Shown here piece after piece: positions 32,241 to 43,941 of a stretch of 64,000 bases of DNA; the first letter of the stretch is position 1; each line of letters opens with the position of its first letter. Source of the DNA: Streptomyces sp. MA5143a. Lineage in GTDB: Bacteria; Actinomycetota; Actinomycetes; Streptomycetales; Streptomycetaceae. The notes beneath the pieces were generated by a model, which had not been told where the DNA came from, did no database searches, and worked only from the letters and a program-made list of their open reading frames with translations. Location: positions 52,208 through 116,207 of the forward strand of contig NZ_OLMK01000037.1 of NCBI RefSeq assembly GCF_900290235.1. Direction: 5' to 3'. The translations under genes and the position numbers were made by a program.

Positions 32241-32284
32241 TCAGTCCCGACCGCCGATGAACGGCGTGGTCGGAATCGGCGCGG
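32232..32284 (+). promoter_or_regulatory. leuS leader extended hairpin
   Basis: CCGCGCTGAT (32232-32241) pairs with ATCGGCGCGG (32275-32284), 10 bp with one G-U, enclosing a second hairpin CCGACCGCCG/CGGCGTGGTCGG (32247-32256 / 32262-32273). A ribosome on the Leu codons would cover the 5' arm. Confidence 0.7.
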
Positions 32285-32286
32285 CG

Positions 32287-32311
32287 TCCCCTCCTGTGCG
32301 AGGGGATTTTT
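32287..32311 (+). terminator. leuS attenuator terminator
   Basis: TCCCCTC (32287-32293), 6-base loop, GAGGGGA (32300-32306), then TTTTT. It is a canonical intrinsic terminator 55 bases before the leuS start codon, with no gene end nearby to need it. Confidence 0.85.
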
Positions 32312-32365
32312 CGTTTCCGGACGAACCCACCGCTGGCAGAGACGATCGATGGAGCTTTGAGGATC

Positions 32366-35239
<2,874 letters not shown>

Positions 35240-35409
35240 GGCTGGTCGGGCCCGGGCTGGGGGCGGGGCCGTGCGGTTGTCGTGTGGTCGCACGGGGTGA
35301 TCCCCTACGGGCAGGTTCGGGGTTCTGCTGGAACTGTGGACCTGCCCGTTGCGTTTACCGTGGAAGAGCGCCGCAGTATGTGGCGTGCCGGTCGAAGGAG
35401 GAGCGCGCC

Positions 35410-36144
35410 GTGGAAGCCGTGATCGCAATCGTCGCCCTGCTCTTCGTGCTGTGCGTGGTGCTGGGCGCGTACGCCACGGTGAAGGCGGTCGGCGCGGCCA
35501 AGCGCGGCGTGGACCGCACGATCACCCAGGCCAAGCGGACGGTCGAGGACACCACCCTGCGCGCCAGGAGCCTCGCCCAGCCCGGCCCCGTCGGCCAACT
35601 CGCGGACCTGCGCCTGAGGTTGCGCACCTCGATGCGGGCCACCCAGGAGGCGCTCCAGGCGGGCGTCGGCGAGGACGAGTCCCTGAAGGAGTCCCTCGCC
35701 CTGTTCCAGCAGCTCAGCAGGCACGGCCGTGAGCTGGACGACGAGCTCAGGCGGTTGGAACCCGAGCCGGACCGCGCGAAGTTGGTCCAACGGCTGCCCG
35801 ATCTGCGCACCCGCACGGAGAAGATCATCAAGTCGGCCGACGCCCTGCGCTGGGCGGCGCACGACCGGGCCCGCAAGTTCGCCGAGGACGACCTGGAGAC
35901 GCTCAGCGCCCAGATCGACGTCGAGGCGGGCGCGCTGCGGCACTGGACGACCGATCCGTCCGAGCCCGCGCACGTCTGGCCCGAGGCACCGAAGCCCGAG
36001 CCGACCGCCTCCGGCGGGCAGAAGTGGCAGGAGAGCACCGGGGCCCGCACCACCGAGGAGCCGTCCCGGCCGGCGATCACCCCGCCGGGACCGCGCCCGA
36101 CATATCCATGGCAGAAGAAGCCGCGCCCGGAGAGCACGACTTGA
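35410..36144 (+). CDS. Membrane-anchored coiled-coil protein of unknown function
   Basis: 244 aa from GTG 35410, with GAAGGAGG upstream. One N-terminal membrane helix (VIAIVALLFVLCVVLGAYATV, residues ~4-24), then about 150 residues of helical, charge-rich sequence (GVDRTITQAKRTVEDTTLRARSL ... LSRHGRELDDELRRLEPEPDR) likely to form coiled coils, then a disordered Pro/Glu tail ending in a basic stretch. I recognise no enzyme motif. The topology suggests a cytoplasmic helical bundle tethered to the membrane. It lies between leuS and degV-like without an obvious operon link. Confidence 0.78.
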   Translation: MEAVIAIVALLFVLCVVLGAYATVKAVGAAKRGVDRTITQAKRTVEDTTLRARSLAQPGPVGQLADLRLRLRTSMRATQEALQAGVGEDESLKESLALFQQLSRHGRELDDELRRLEPEPDRAKLVQRLPDLRTRTEKIIKSADALRWAAHDRARKFAEDDLETLSAQIDVEAGALRHWTTDPSEPAHVWPEAPKPEPTASGGQKWQESTGARTTEEPSRPAITPPGPRPTYPWQKKPRPESTT

Positions 36145-36218
36145 TGAGGTGCGGAGCGGCCCGACGCGGTGGCGAGGCGGCCGGTGGGGCCGGGCTGCCG
36201 TCGACGGGACTTGGCGGG

Positions 36219-36234
36219 TAACCTCCAGCTCATG
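36219..36234 (+). promoter_or_regulatory. Putative leaderless promoter of the DegV gene
   Basis: TAACCT (36219-36224), seven bases, then ATG 36232. Confidence 0.5.
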
Positions 36235-37077
36235 TCCCGCCATGTCGCGATCGTCACCGATTCCACGGCCTATCTGCCGCCGCAGACGATGGAGCGTCAC
36301 GACATCATCGCGGTGCCGTTGACCGTGGTCCTCGGCGACCAGGCGCTCGAGGAGGGCACCGAGATCTCGGCCCGCTCCCTGGCCCAGGCACTGCAGAAGC
36401 GACGATCCGTCACCACCTCCCGCCCCAGTCCCGAGCTGTTCGCGGAGACCTACCGCAAGGTGGCCGAGGCGGGCGCCACGGGCATCGTCTCGCTCCACCT
36501 GTCCGCCGAGTTCTCGGGCACGTACGACGCCGCCGTGCTCGCGGCGCGCGAGGCACCCGTGCCGGTGCGCGTCGTGGACACCGGAATGGTCGCGATGGCC
36601 CTCGGATTCTGCGCGCTGGCCGCCGCCGAGGCCGCGGAGGCGGGCGGCACGGTCGACGAGGCCGTCACGGCCGCCGAGAAGCGGGCGGCGGGTACGTCCG
36701 CGTTCTTCTACGTCGACACCCTCGACTATCTGCGCCGGGGCGGCCGGATCGGCGCGGCGCAGGCCCTGTTCGGCTCGGCGCTCGCGGTGAAGCCGCTGCT
36801 GCAGCTGGACGGCGGCCGCATCGAGCCGCTGGAGAAGGTGCGCACGGCCTCCAGGGCGATCGCCCGCCTGGAGGAGATCGTCGCCGAGCGGGCCGGTGCC
36901 GCGCCGGTCGACATCGCTGTCCACCATCTCGCCGCGCCCGAGCGGGCGTCGGCGCTCGCGGAGCGGCTCCGGGAGCGCGTTGCGGGGCTCGCCGATCTGC
37001 ATGTGAGCGAGGTCGGAGCGGTCATCGGGGCGCACACGGGGCCGGGGTTGCTGGCGGCGGTTGTCTCTCCTCGGTGA
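36232..37077 (+). CDS. DegV-family fatty-acid-binding protein
   Basis: 281 aa from ATG 36232. The start VAIVTDSTAYLPP, the middle VTTSRPSPELFAETY and IVSLHLSAEFSGTYDAA, and SAFFYVDTLDYLRRGGRIGAAQALFGSALAVKPLL are hallmark DegV segments. DegV/FakB proteins bind one fatty acid and, in Firmicutes, present it to the FakA kinase. No fakA-like gene is visible here. The protein is full length. The start appears leaderless. Confidence 0.93.
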   Translation: MSRHVAIVTDSTAYLPPQTMERHDIIAVPLTVVLGDQALEEGTEISARSLAQALQKRRSVTTSRPSPELFAETYRKVAEAGATGIVSLHLSAEFSGTYDAAVLAAREAPVPVRVVDTGMVAMALGFCALAAAEAAEAGGTVDEAVTAAEKRAAGTSAFFYVDTLDYLRRGGRIGAAQALFGSALAVKPLLQLDGGRIEPLEKVRTASRAIARLEEIVAERAGAAPVDIAVHHLAAPERASALAERLRERVAGLADLHVSEVGAVIGAHTGPGLLAAVVSPR

Positions 37078-37173
37078 GGGGTGGCGGGTGGCGGCTGAGG
37101 GGTGGTGGGTGGCGGCTCATGGGCGGTGGGTTGCCGCTTTCGGTGTGGCTTGTCGCTCGTGTGGGTGACTGAG

Positions 37174-37182
37174 TTATCCACA
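37174..37182 (+). promoter_or_regulatory. Isolated DnaA-box sequence
   Basis: TTATCCACA, a perfect E. coli-type DnaA box, 70 bases before comEA; a weaker TAATCCACC follows at 37192. Whether DnaA binds here is unknown. Confidence 0.4.
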
Positions 37183-37251
37183 ACCAGGGAGTAATCCACC
37201 GGAATTGAGCAAGATCCTCGTGGATGTGCGGGCTTGGCCCATCCTCGTCGC

Positions 37252-38586
37252 ATGGCACTTCGATCACGTTCACGTACAGCGACAGTCACGAGTGGGCCGG
37301 GGCGGGGTCCGTCCTCCGACGGCCGCGCACGCGACCGCCCCCGGCGGCCGAGGGGCCGTGCCGGCCGCCACCGGGCCACCGCGGAGACGCTGAGGCTGCG
37401 CGCGGAGGCGCTGTTCCCGGAGAGCGCCGCTGAGCCACGGGAGTTGGGGCAGCCGCCGGGTGGGCGGAGGGGTGGGACGGCGGCTGTGGAGGCCGGGGAC
37501 GCCGGGGCTCGGGATTCCGGTGCTGGGCATGCGGGGGATGAGGATGCCTGGGGTGCGGAGGGGGATGACGTCGGGGACGCCGGGGACGGGGATGCCTGGG
37601 GTGGAGGCAGCAGGACCGGGCGTGCCCGGCGTGGGGATGATGTTGCCCGTGGAGGTGGCGTCCGCCGCGATGGTGACCTTGGCCGTGGTGAGGACCTTCG
37701 CAACGGTGACGGCTTCGACAGCGGTGGTGGCGTCGGCCGGGGCGGTGGCGTGGACCCTGGCGACGGTGGTGGTGATGCCCTCGGCGGAGGCGTGAGGGAC
37801 GGCTGGCGGGATCGGGTGGGGCCGGCTGTTCGGGAGCGGTTGCCGTTGTGGTTGCAGGCCCGGTGCGGCATCGAGCGCAAGAACGTGGTCGCGCTGAGCG
37901 TCGTGCTGGTCGTCGCCGCGGTGTTCGCGGGGCAGCACTTCTGGGCCGGCCGGACCCAACCGGTCAGCGCACCCGAGGTGGTGCGGGCGGGAGCCCCGTC
38001 GGCTGCGTCGGCCCCGGCGGCGTCGTTCGGTGAGGACGGCGGTGGTCCGGCGGAGGGAGCGGGGGTTCCTACCGGAGCCGGTGCGCCCACGGCCGGCCCC
38101 TCGATCGTCGTCGACGTCAGCGGTAAGGTCCGCCGCCCCGGCATCCAACGGCTGCCCGCCGGCTCCCGTGTGGCCGACGCGCTACGGGCCGCGGGCGGAG
38201 TGCGGCCGGGTGCGAACACCGACGGGCTGAACCGCGCCCGCCTCCTCGTCGACGGGGAGCAGGTCCTGGTCGGCGGTCCGGCAGCGGCGACAGGGGCGGG
38301 TGCGGGCGCGGGTGCCGGCTCGGGGGCGGGTGGTGTCGGCGCGGCCGGATCCGGGGCTGGGTCCGGGGGAACGGTGGCCGGAGCGGGCCCCGCGGCGCCG
38401 GTCTCGCTCAACACCGCCACCGCGGAGCAACTCGACACGCTGCCCGGAGTGGGTCCCGTCCTCGCGCAGCACATCATCGCCTACCGCACCGAACACGGCG
38501 GCTTCCGCTCCGTCGACGAACTGCGCGAGGTGAACGGCATCGGTGACCGCCGCTTCGCCGACCTGCGGAACCTCGTACGGCCATGA
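37252..38586 (+). CDS. comEA: ComEA-like helix-hairpin-helix DNA-binding protein
   Basis: 444 aa from ATG 37252. Residues 1-200 are a long disordered, Arg then Gly/Asp-rich cytoplasmic region. One membrane helix follows (NVVALSVVLVVAAVFAGQHFW), then an SLBB domain (IVVDVSGKVRRPGIQRLPAGSRVADALRAAGG), a Gly/Ala linker, and two HhH motifs (VSLNTATAEQLDTLPGVGPVLAQHIIAYR, LREVNGIGDRRFADL). ComEA binds incoming DNA outside the membrane in competent bacteria. The long cytoplasmic extension is unusual. It overlaps comEC by 4 bases (ATGA). Confidence 0.9.
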   Translation: MALRSRSRTATVTSGPGRGPSSDGRARDRPRRPRGRAGRHRATAETLRLRAEALFPESAAEPRELGQPPGGRRGGTAAVEAGDAGARDSGAGHAGDEDAWGAEGDDVGDAGDGDAWGGGSRTGRARRGDDVARGGGVRRDGDLGRGEDLRNGDGFDSGGGVGRGGGVDPGDGGGDALGGGVRDGWRDRVGPAVRERLPLWLQARCGIERKNVVALSVVLVVAAVFAGQHFWAGRTQPVSAPEVVRAGAPSAASAPAASFGEDGGGPAEGAGVPTGAGAPTAGPSIVVDVSGKVRRPGIQRLPAGSRVADALRAAGGVRPGANTDGLNRARLLVDGEQVLVGGPAAATGAGAGAGAGSGAGGVGAAGSGAGSGGTVAGAGPAAPVSLNTATAEQLDTLPGVGPVLAQHIIAYRTEHGGFRSVDELREVNGIGDRRFADLRNLVRP

Positions 38587-41489
38587 GCGCGCCGGAGACA
38601 GGGGCACCGGTGCCCGCCGATGCGCGGGTCGGGGCGCGTGCCGAGTCGCGTACCGGGGTGGGGCGGGCGACTCCCCGCCGTCCGGACGTGCACGCGGCCT
38701 CCGCGCACCGGCTCGGTGTCGCCCATCCGAGACAGGAGGGCCCGACGGACCTTCGTCTCGTGCCACCGGCGCTGGCGGCGTGGGGGACGGCGGCGCTGAT
38801 GGTGCACGCCTCGACCGGGTGGATCGTCGGCGTGGTCGTGGTCAGCCTGGTCGTGGGGCTCGGGCTGCTCGTGGCCCATCGAGGGCGCGGGCGGGCGCTG
38901 CGGGGCGGGCGGCAGGCACGTGTGAGGCCGGACGCTCGGATCGTGCGGCAGCCTCGCGGGGGGTCGGAAGCTCGGATCGTGCGGCAGCCACCCGTGAGGT
39001 CGGAACCTTGGGCCGAGCGGCAGCCTCGTATGAGGCCGGAACGCCGAGTGACGCCGGAGCCCCGGGTGGGCGGCCCGGAGTCCCAGGTGGGCCCGGACCC
39101 ACGGGCGGGCCCGGAGCCGAGGGGCGGCCCCGAGTCGCAGGTGGGCCCCGAGTCGCAGGTGGGCCCCGAGTCGCAGGTGGGCCCCGAGTCGCTGGTGAGC
39201 CGGGGCCCTGCCCGTCTGTTGTCCTGCTCCGCAGGGGCGAAGGTGTCCGTGGCCGCGGTGTTGCTCTGTGTCGCCGCCTCGGCTGTCTCCGCCGGGCTGC
39301 ACGGGGCGGATCTGCGGCGTGGCCCGGTTCCACGGCTGGCCGAGCGGTACGCGTCGGTCACCGCTGAGGTCGAGCTGACGTCCGACCCCCGGCTCACCCG
39401 CCCGCGGATCAACGGCAACCACGCCACCCCGACGGCCGTGCTCCTCCAGGCCGAGGTCCGGAGGGTGAGGGGGCCGGACGGGGCGGTCGTGGACACACGG
39501 ACGCCGGTGCTGGTGATCGTCGACCTGGCACGGCGGTCGTCGGCGGGAGAGAGGGGCCGTTCGCCGTGGCTCACGCTGCTGCCGTCGACGCGGGTGCGGG
39601 TGCGCGCGCAGGCCGTACCTGCCCTGGCCGGGGGAGACCGGGTCGCTGCGGTGCTACGGGTGCGAGGGGGCGGGCCCCCGGAGGTGGTGGAGGAGGCGAG
39701 CGCGGCACAGCGGTTCGCGGGGCGGTTGCGGGAGGGGCTGCGCGAGGCGACGGACGGGCTGGACGGGGACGCGCGGGCGCTGTTGCCGGGGTTCGTCGTG
39801 GGGGACACCTCGCGGGTCCCGGCCGAGTTGGACGAGGCGTTCAAGGCGACCGACCTCACTCACCTCCTGGCGGTCAGCGGTGCCAACTTCACGATCCTGC
39901 TGGCCCTGTTCATCGGCCCGCCGGGGCTCGCCCAGCGGGCGGAGCGGCGGGGGCTCGCGCCCCGGCTGGGGATTCCGCTGCGGGCGACCGCGCTGGTCGG
40001 CGGTGCGCTGACGCTCGGCTTCATGATCGTGTGCCGGCCGGAGCCGAGCGTGGTGCGGGCGGCGGCCTGCGGGTCGATCGCGCTGCTGGCCATCGTGACG
40101 GGGCGCCGCAGATCGCTCGTGCCCGCGCTGGCGACGGCCGTGCTGCTGCTGGTGCTGTACGACCCGTGGCTCGCCCGGAGTTACGGCTTCCTGCTGTCCG
40201 TCCTGGCGACCGGGGCGTTGCTCCTGCTCGCCCCACGGTGGAGCGCGGCGCTCCAGCGGCGTCGGGTACCGTCCCGCCCGGCCGAGGCGCTGGCGGCGGC
40301 GGGGGCCGCGCAGGCGGTGTGCGCGCCGGTCGTGGTGGTGCTGTCGGCGAAGGTGAGCCTGGTGGCGGTGCCGTGCAATCTGCTGGCGGAGTTCGCCGTG
40401 GCGCCGGCGACGGTGCTGGGGTTCGCCACGCTGGCGGCGGCGCCGGTCGCGATGTCCGTGGCCGAGTGCATCGCCTGGTGCGCGAGTTGGCCCGCCGGGT
40501 GGATCGCGGACATCGCACGCACGGGGGCGTCCCTGCCGGGGGCGGGGGTGGACTGGCCGGGCAGTTGGACCGGCGCGGCACTGCTGGCCCTCGTCACGGT
40601 GGTGGCGGTGGTCGTCGGGCGGCGACTGGTGGGCCGCCCGTGGCTGGTGGGGGCCTGCCTGGTGGTGTTCCTGCTGGCCGTGGTGCAGCCGCCGCCCCTG
40701 ACGAGGGTGATCACGGGATGGCCGCCGCCCGGTTGGCGGTTCGTGATGTGCGACGTGGGGCAGGGTGACGCGACCGTGCTGGCGGCGGGCGACGGCACAG
40801 GGGTGGTCGTGGACGCCGGCCCCGACCCGGTGCTGGTGGACCGCTGCCTGACGGCCCTCGGCATCACCGAGATCCCTCTCGTGGTGCTCACCCACTTCCA
40901 CGCCGACCATGTGGCCGGATTGCCGGGTGTGCTGCGGGGGCGGGCGGTGGGGGCGATCGAGACGACGGGGTTCCAGGAGCCCGCGGACCAGGCCGAGTTC
41001 GTGCACAGGGAGGCAGCGGCCCGGCGGATCCCGGTGACCCGCGCCGTCGCCGGACAGGAACGGCGTACCGGGAGCCTCGCGTGGCGGGTGCTGTGGCCGC
41101 CGGGCGACGCGGCCACCCCGGACGGGCCGAACGACGCCAGTGTGACCATGCTCGTCCGCTCGGCCGGGCTGACCCTGCTGCTGCTCGGCGACCTCGAACC
41201 GCCCGCGCAGCGGGAGCTGTCGAGATCCCCGGCGGTCGCGGAGCTGGCAGCGGTGGACGTGGTGAAGGTCGCCCACCACGGTTCGGCCTACCAGGACCCG
41301 ACCCTGATACGGGCGATGGCGCCGCGGCTGGCGCTCATCTCGGTGGGCGCCGACAACCCCTACGGCCACCCGGCGCCGAGCACGGTCGCGGCGCTGCGGG
41401 GCGGGGGCGCCAGGGTGCTGCGTACGGACGAGGACGGCGCGATCGCCGTCGCGGGTACGGCCGAGGAGCTGCGGGTGGCGAGAGACTGA
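38583..41489 (+). CDS. comEC: ComEC/Rec2 DNA-translocation channel protein
   Basis: 968 aa, overlapping comEA. Domains in order: N-terminal membrane helices; a soluble OB-fold-like region (ASVTAEVELTSDPRL...); the competence core with about ten helices (DLTHLLAVSGANFTILLALF); and a C-terminal metallo-beta-lactamase domain (CDVGQGDATV, THFHADHVAGLPG, VKVAHHGS). In competent bacteria ComEC passes single-stranded DNA inwards; the MBL part may degrade the other strand. Between early helices sits an Arg/Pro-rich insert (residues ~115-205) with 18-bp tandem repeats encoding GPESQV. Streptomyces is not known to be naturally competent. Confidence 0.92.
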   Translation: MSAPETGAPVPADARVGARAESRTGVGRATPRRPDVHAASAHRLGVAHPRQEGPTDLRLVPPALAAWGTAALMVHASTGWIVGVVVVSLVVGLGLLVAHRGRGRALRGGRQARVRPDARIVRQPRGGSEARIVRQPPVRSEPWAERQPRMRPERRVTPEPRVGGPESQVGPDPRAGPEPRGGPESQVGPESQVGPESQVGPESLVSRGPARLLSCSAGAKVSVAAVLLCVAASAVSAGLHGADLRRGPVPRLAERYASVTAEVELTSDPRLTRPRINGNHATPTAVLLQAEVRRVRGPDGAVVDTRTPVLVIVDLARRSSAGERGRSPWLTLLPSTRVRVRAQAVPALAGGDRVAAVLRVRGGGPPEVVEEASAAQRFAGRLREGLREATDGLDGDARALLPGFVVGDTSRVPAELDEAFKATDLTHLLAVSGANFTILLALFIGPPGLAQRAERRGLAPRLGIPLRATALVGGALTLGFMIVCRPEPSVVRAAACGSIALLAIVTGRRRSLVPALATAVLLLVLYDPWLARSYGFLLSVLATGALLLLAPRWSAALQRRRVPSRPAEALAAAGAAQAVCAPVVVVLSAKVSLVAVPCNLLAEFAVAPATVLGFATLAAAPVAMSVAECIAWCASWPAGWIADIARTGASLPGAGVDWPGSWTGAALLALVTVVAVVVGRRLVGRPWLVGACLVVFLLAVVQPPPLTRVITGWPPPGWRFVMCDVGQGDATVLAAGDGTGVVVDAGPDPVLVDRCLTALGITEIPLVVLTHFHADHVAGLPGVLRGRAVGAIETTGFQEPADQAEFVHREAAARRIPVTRAVAGQERRTGSLAWRVLWPPGDAATPDGPNDASVTMLVRSAGLTLLLLGDLEPPAQRELSRSPAVAELAAVDVVKVAHHGSAYQDPTLIRAMAPRLALISVGADNPYGHPAPSTVAALRGGGARVLRTDEDGAIAVAGTAEELRVARD
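39125..39198. repeat. 18-bp tandem repeat inside comEC
   Basis: About four head-to-tail copies of a unit like GGGCCCCGAGTCGCAGGT, encoding (GPESQV)n; the last copy is diverged. Confidence 0.85.
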
Positions 41490-41493
41490 GGTC

Positions 41494-42303
41494 ATGGATA
41501 CCGCAGAGCTGGACACCTACCTTCGCCGCATCGGAGCCGAGCACCCGGCCTGGCCCACCGTGGACGTACTGCGTGAACTGCACCTGCGCCATCTGCGGAC
41601 GGTGCCGTTCGAGAACCTGTCGATCCACCTGGGGGAGGAGATCGTGCTGGAGGAGAAGCGGCTGCTCGACAAGATCGTCGGGGAGCGCAGGGGCGGCTTC
41701 TGCTACGAACTGAACGGGCTGTTCGGGGCGATGCTCGCGGCGCTGGGTTTCGACGTGACGCTGCTCGCGGCACGGGTCCACGGCGACGAGAAGCGCCTGG
41801 GCATCCCCTACGACCATCTCGCGCTGCGGGTGCGGACGGTGGACGGGGGTGACTGGCTGGCCGATGTGGGGTTCGGGTCGAACAGCCACTATCCGCTGGA
41901 CTTCGGGGGGAGAGGGGAGCAGGAGGACCCGGCGGGCACGTTCCGGGTGGTGGAGGCGGACCGGCAGAGCGGGGCGCGGGAGTTCGGGGACCTGGATGTA
42001 CTGCGGGACGGCAAGCCGCAGTACCGGCTGGAGGTGCGGCCGCGGGTGCTCGGGGACTTCGTGGCCGGGGCCTGGTGGCACAGCACCTCGCCGGCCTCGC
42101 GCTTCACCCGGTCGGTGATCTGCTCGCGGCTCGGTGACGACGGTGGACGGACGACGCTCAGTGGCCGCACCCTCACGGTCACGTCCCGGGAGGGCGAGAA
42201 GGAGGTGACCGAGCTGGGGACGGACGAGGAGGTCCTGGCGGTGTACCGGGAGCGGTTCGGGATGGAGTTGGGGCGGGTGCCGCAGGTGCGCGGGGCGAAG
42301 TAG
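41494..42303 (+). CDS. nat: Arylamine N-acetyltransferase
   Basis: 269 aa from ATG 41494, four bases after the comEC stop. NATs move an acetyl (or propionyl) group from CoA to arylamines, hydrazines or similar acceptors. The triad is visible: Cys70 in RGGFCYELN, His in PYDHLALRV and Asp in LADVGFGS; PFENLSIHLG is also typical. Full length. The physiological substrate in Streptomyces is uncertain; some homologs act in ansamycin biosynthesis, but no such cluster is present here. Confidence 0.93.
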   Translation: MDTAELDTYLRRIGAEHPAWPTVDVLRELHLRHLRTVPFENLSIHLGEEIVLEEKRLLDKIVGERRGGFCYELNGLFGAMLAALGFDVTLLAARVHGDEKRLGIPYDHLALRVRTVDGGDWLADVGFGSNSHYPLDFGGRGEQEDPAGTFRVVEADRQSGAREFGDLDVLRDGKPQYRLEVRPRVLGDFVAGAWWHSTSPASRFTRSVICSRLGDDGGRTTLSGRTLTVTSREGEKEVTELGTDEEVLAVYRERFGMELGRVPQVRGAK

Positions 42304-42407
42304 CGCGGGCCCGGCCACCGGCCGGGTGGGGCGCGGACCGCCGGGCATGGGATGCCCGGCGTGGGGTGCCCGGCGTGGGCGGTGGGCGGGTCGCGGAAAA
42401 TGGGGGC

Positions 42408-42653
42408 GTGAGCGATGTGAGACATGTGCTGGTGCTGCCCGATCGTGACGCGGCGGAAGAGGCGGCGCAGGCCCTCGGGGAACGGTTCGGGCTGAAGGAG
42501 GAGCCCCAGCTGGTGCGGGACGCGCTGGCCGGGGAGGACGACGCGGAGGACGCCCAGTGGCTGCTGGTGCTGCGCGACGAGGACGGGCGGCTCGATCCGG
42601 TGGCGCTGGACGAGTTCGCGGGGGAGTGGGAGGGGTGGCGTGAGGAGCCGTAG
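42408..42653 (+). CDS. Small acidic conserved hypothetical protein
   Basis: 81 aa from GTG 42408 (GGGGG just upstream). Predicted beta-alpha-beta pattern: RHVLVLPDRDAAEEAAQALGERFGL, an acidic linker, then AQWLLVLRDEDGRLDPVALDEFAGEWEGW. The layout faintly resembles the RraB-type regulator fold, but similarity is too weak to name it. It lies between nat and holA. Confidence 0.7.
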   Translation: MSDVRHVLVLPDRDAAEEAAQALGERFGLKEEPQLVRDALAGEDDAEDAQWLLVLRDEDGRLDPVALDEFAGEWEGWREEP

Positions 42654-42689
42654 GGCTCGTTGTCGGTGCCCCGTGGGATGCTGTGCGTG

Positions 42690-43676
42690 ATGGCCAAGAA
42701 GACCGCTCACGATGATCCCCTCGCTTCTGTCACCCTCGCCGTGGGGCAGGAGGAGTTGCTGCTCGACCGGGCCGTGCAGGAGGTGGTGGCCGCCGCCAGG
42801 GCCGCCGACGCCGACACAGATGTGCGGGACCTCACCTCGGACCAGTTGCAGCCCGGCACGCTCGCCGAGCTGACGAGTCCCTCGCTGTTCGCCGAGCGGA
42901 AGGTCGTGGTCGTGCGCAACGCGCAGGACCTGTCGGCCGACACCGTCAAGGACGTGAAGGGGTACCTGGGCTCCCCGGCCGAGGAGATCACCCTCGTGCT
43001 GCTGCACGCGGGCGGAGCCAAGGGCAAGGGGCTGCTGGACGCGGCGCGCAAGGCGGGGGCGCGGGAGGTGGCCTGCCCGAAGATGACGAAGCCGGCGGAG
43101 CGGCTGGCGTTCGTGCGGGGGGAGTTCCGCGCGCTCGGGCGGTCCGCGACACCGGAGGCGTGCCAGGCGCTGGTCGACGCGATCGGAAGCGATCTGCGGG
43201 AGCTGGCTTCGGCGGCGTCGCAGTTGGTCGCCGATGTCGAGGGGACCATCGACGAGGCCGTGGTCGGGCGGTACTACACGGGTCGGGCCGAGGCGTCGAG
43301 CTTCGAGGTCGCCGACCGGGCCGTCGAGGGACGGGCGGCGGAGGCGCTGGAGGCGCTCAGGTGGTCGCTGTCCACCGGGGTGGCGCCGGTGTTGATCACC
43401 AGCGCGCTGGCGCAGGGTGTCCGGGCGATCGGGAAGCTGTCGTCCGCGCGGGGCGGCAGGCCGGCGGACCTGGCGCGGGAGCTGGGCATGCCGCCGTGGA
43501 AGATCGACCGGGTGCGGCAGCAGATGCGGGGGTGGACACCGGAAGGGGTCGCCGTCGCGATGCGGGCCGTCGCCGAGGCCGACGCCGGGGTCAAGGGCGG
43601 CGGGGACGACCCCGAGTACGCGCTGGAGAAGGCGGTCGTGACCATCGCCCGGGCGGCGCGTTCCCGCCGGGGGTGA
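42690..43676 (+). CDS. holA: DNA polymerase III subunit delta
   Basis: 328 aa from ATG 42690. The delta subunit opens the sliding clamp within the clamp loader. Family features are VTLAVGQEELLLDRAVQEVV at the N-terminus, SLFAERKVVVVRNAQDLS, and the helical C-terminal LGMPPWKIDRVRQQMRGWT collar domain. comEC-(nat)-holA-rpsT order is conserved across many Gram-positives. Confidence 0.94.
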   Translation: MAKKTAHDDPLASVTLAVGQEELLLDRAVQEVVAAARAADADTDVRDLTSDQLQPGTLAELTSPSLFAERKVVVVRNAQDLSADTVKDVKGYLGSPAEEITLVLLHAGGAKGKGLLDAARKAGAREVACPKMTKPAERLAFVRGEFRALGRSATPEACQALVDAIGSDLRELASAASQLVADVEGTIDEAVVGRYYTGRAEASSFEVADRAVEGRAAEALEALRWSLSTGVAPVLITSALAQGVRAIGKLSSARGGRPADLARELGMPPWKIDRVRQQMRGWTPEGVAVAMRAVAEADAGVKGGGDDPEYALEKAVVTIARAARSRRG

Positions 43677-43757
43677 GTCCGCCGACCTCGCCAGGGCGCG
43701 GCGCCCGCTGCCGTGCGTGCCCGCTGCCGTGCCGTTGTGACTTCTCGCGCGTTCGCC

Positions 43758-43797
43758 GCGCCCCGGCGCCCCGGCGCCCCGGCGCCCCGGCGCCCCC
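43758..43797. repeat. Tandem octamer repeat
   Basis: Five copies of GCGCCCCG in a row, the last ending in C; noncoding. Confidence 0.85.
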
Positions 43798-43894
43798 GAG
43801 CGCTGAGGGCCCTCGTCTCACGGCTCCCGGGTGTCCCGGGGCCCCGGCCCGGCACGACGCGCGCACCGGCACGACCCGCACCAGCCCCCAACGC

Positions 43895-43941
43895 GAAGAC
43901 CCCGTGGCCCTCCCTGGGGAAGGGAGGGCCACGGGGTCTTC
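43895..43941. terminator. Bidirectional terminator of holA and rpsT
   Basis: Arms 43895-43915 and 43921-43941 form a perfect 21-bp stem (GAAGACCCCGTGGCC type) with a 5-base loop. Confidence 0.92.

Noticed and set aside
36232..37077. FakA/FakB fatty-acid kinase operon
   Set aside because: Only the DegV (FakB-like) gene is present; no DAK-type kinase lies nearby.
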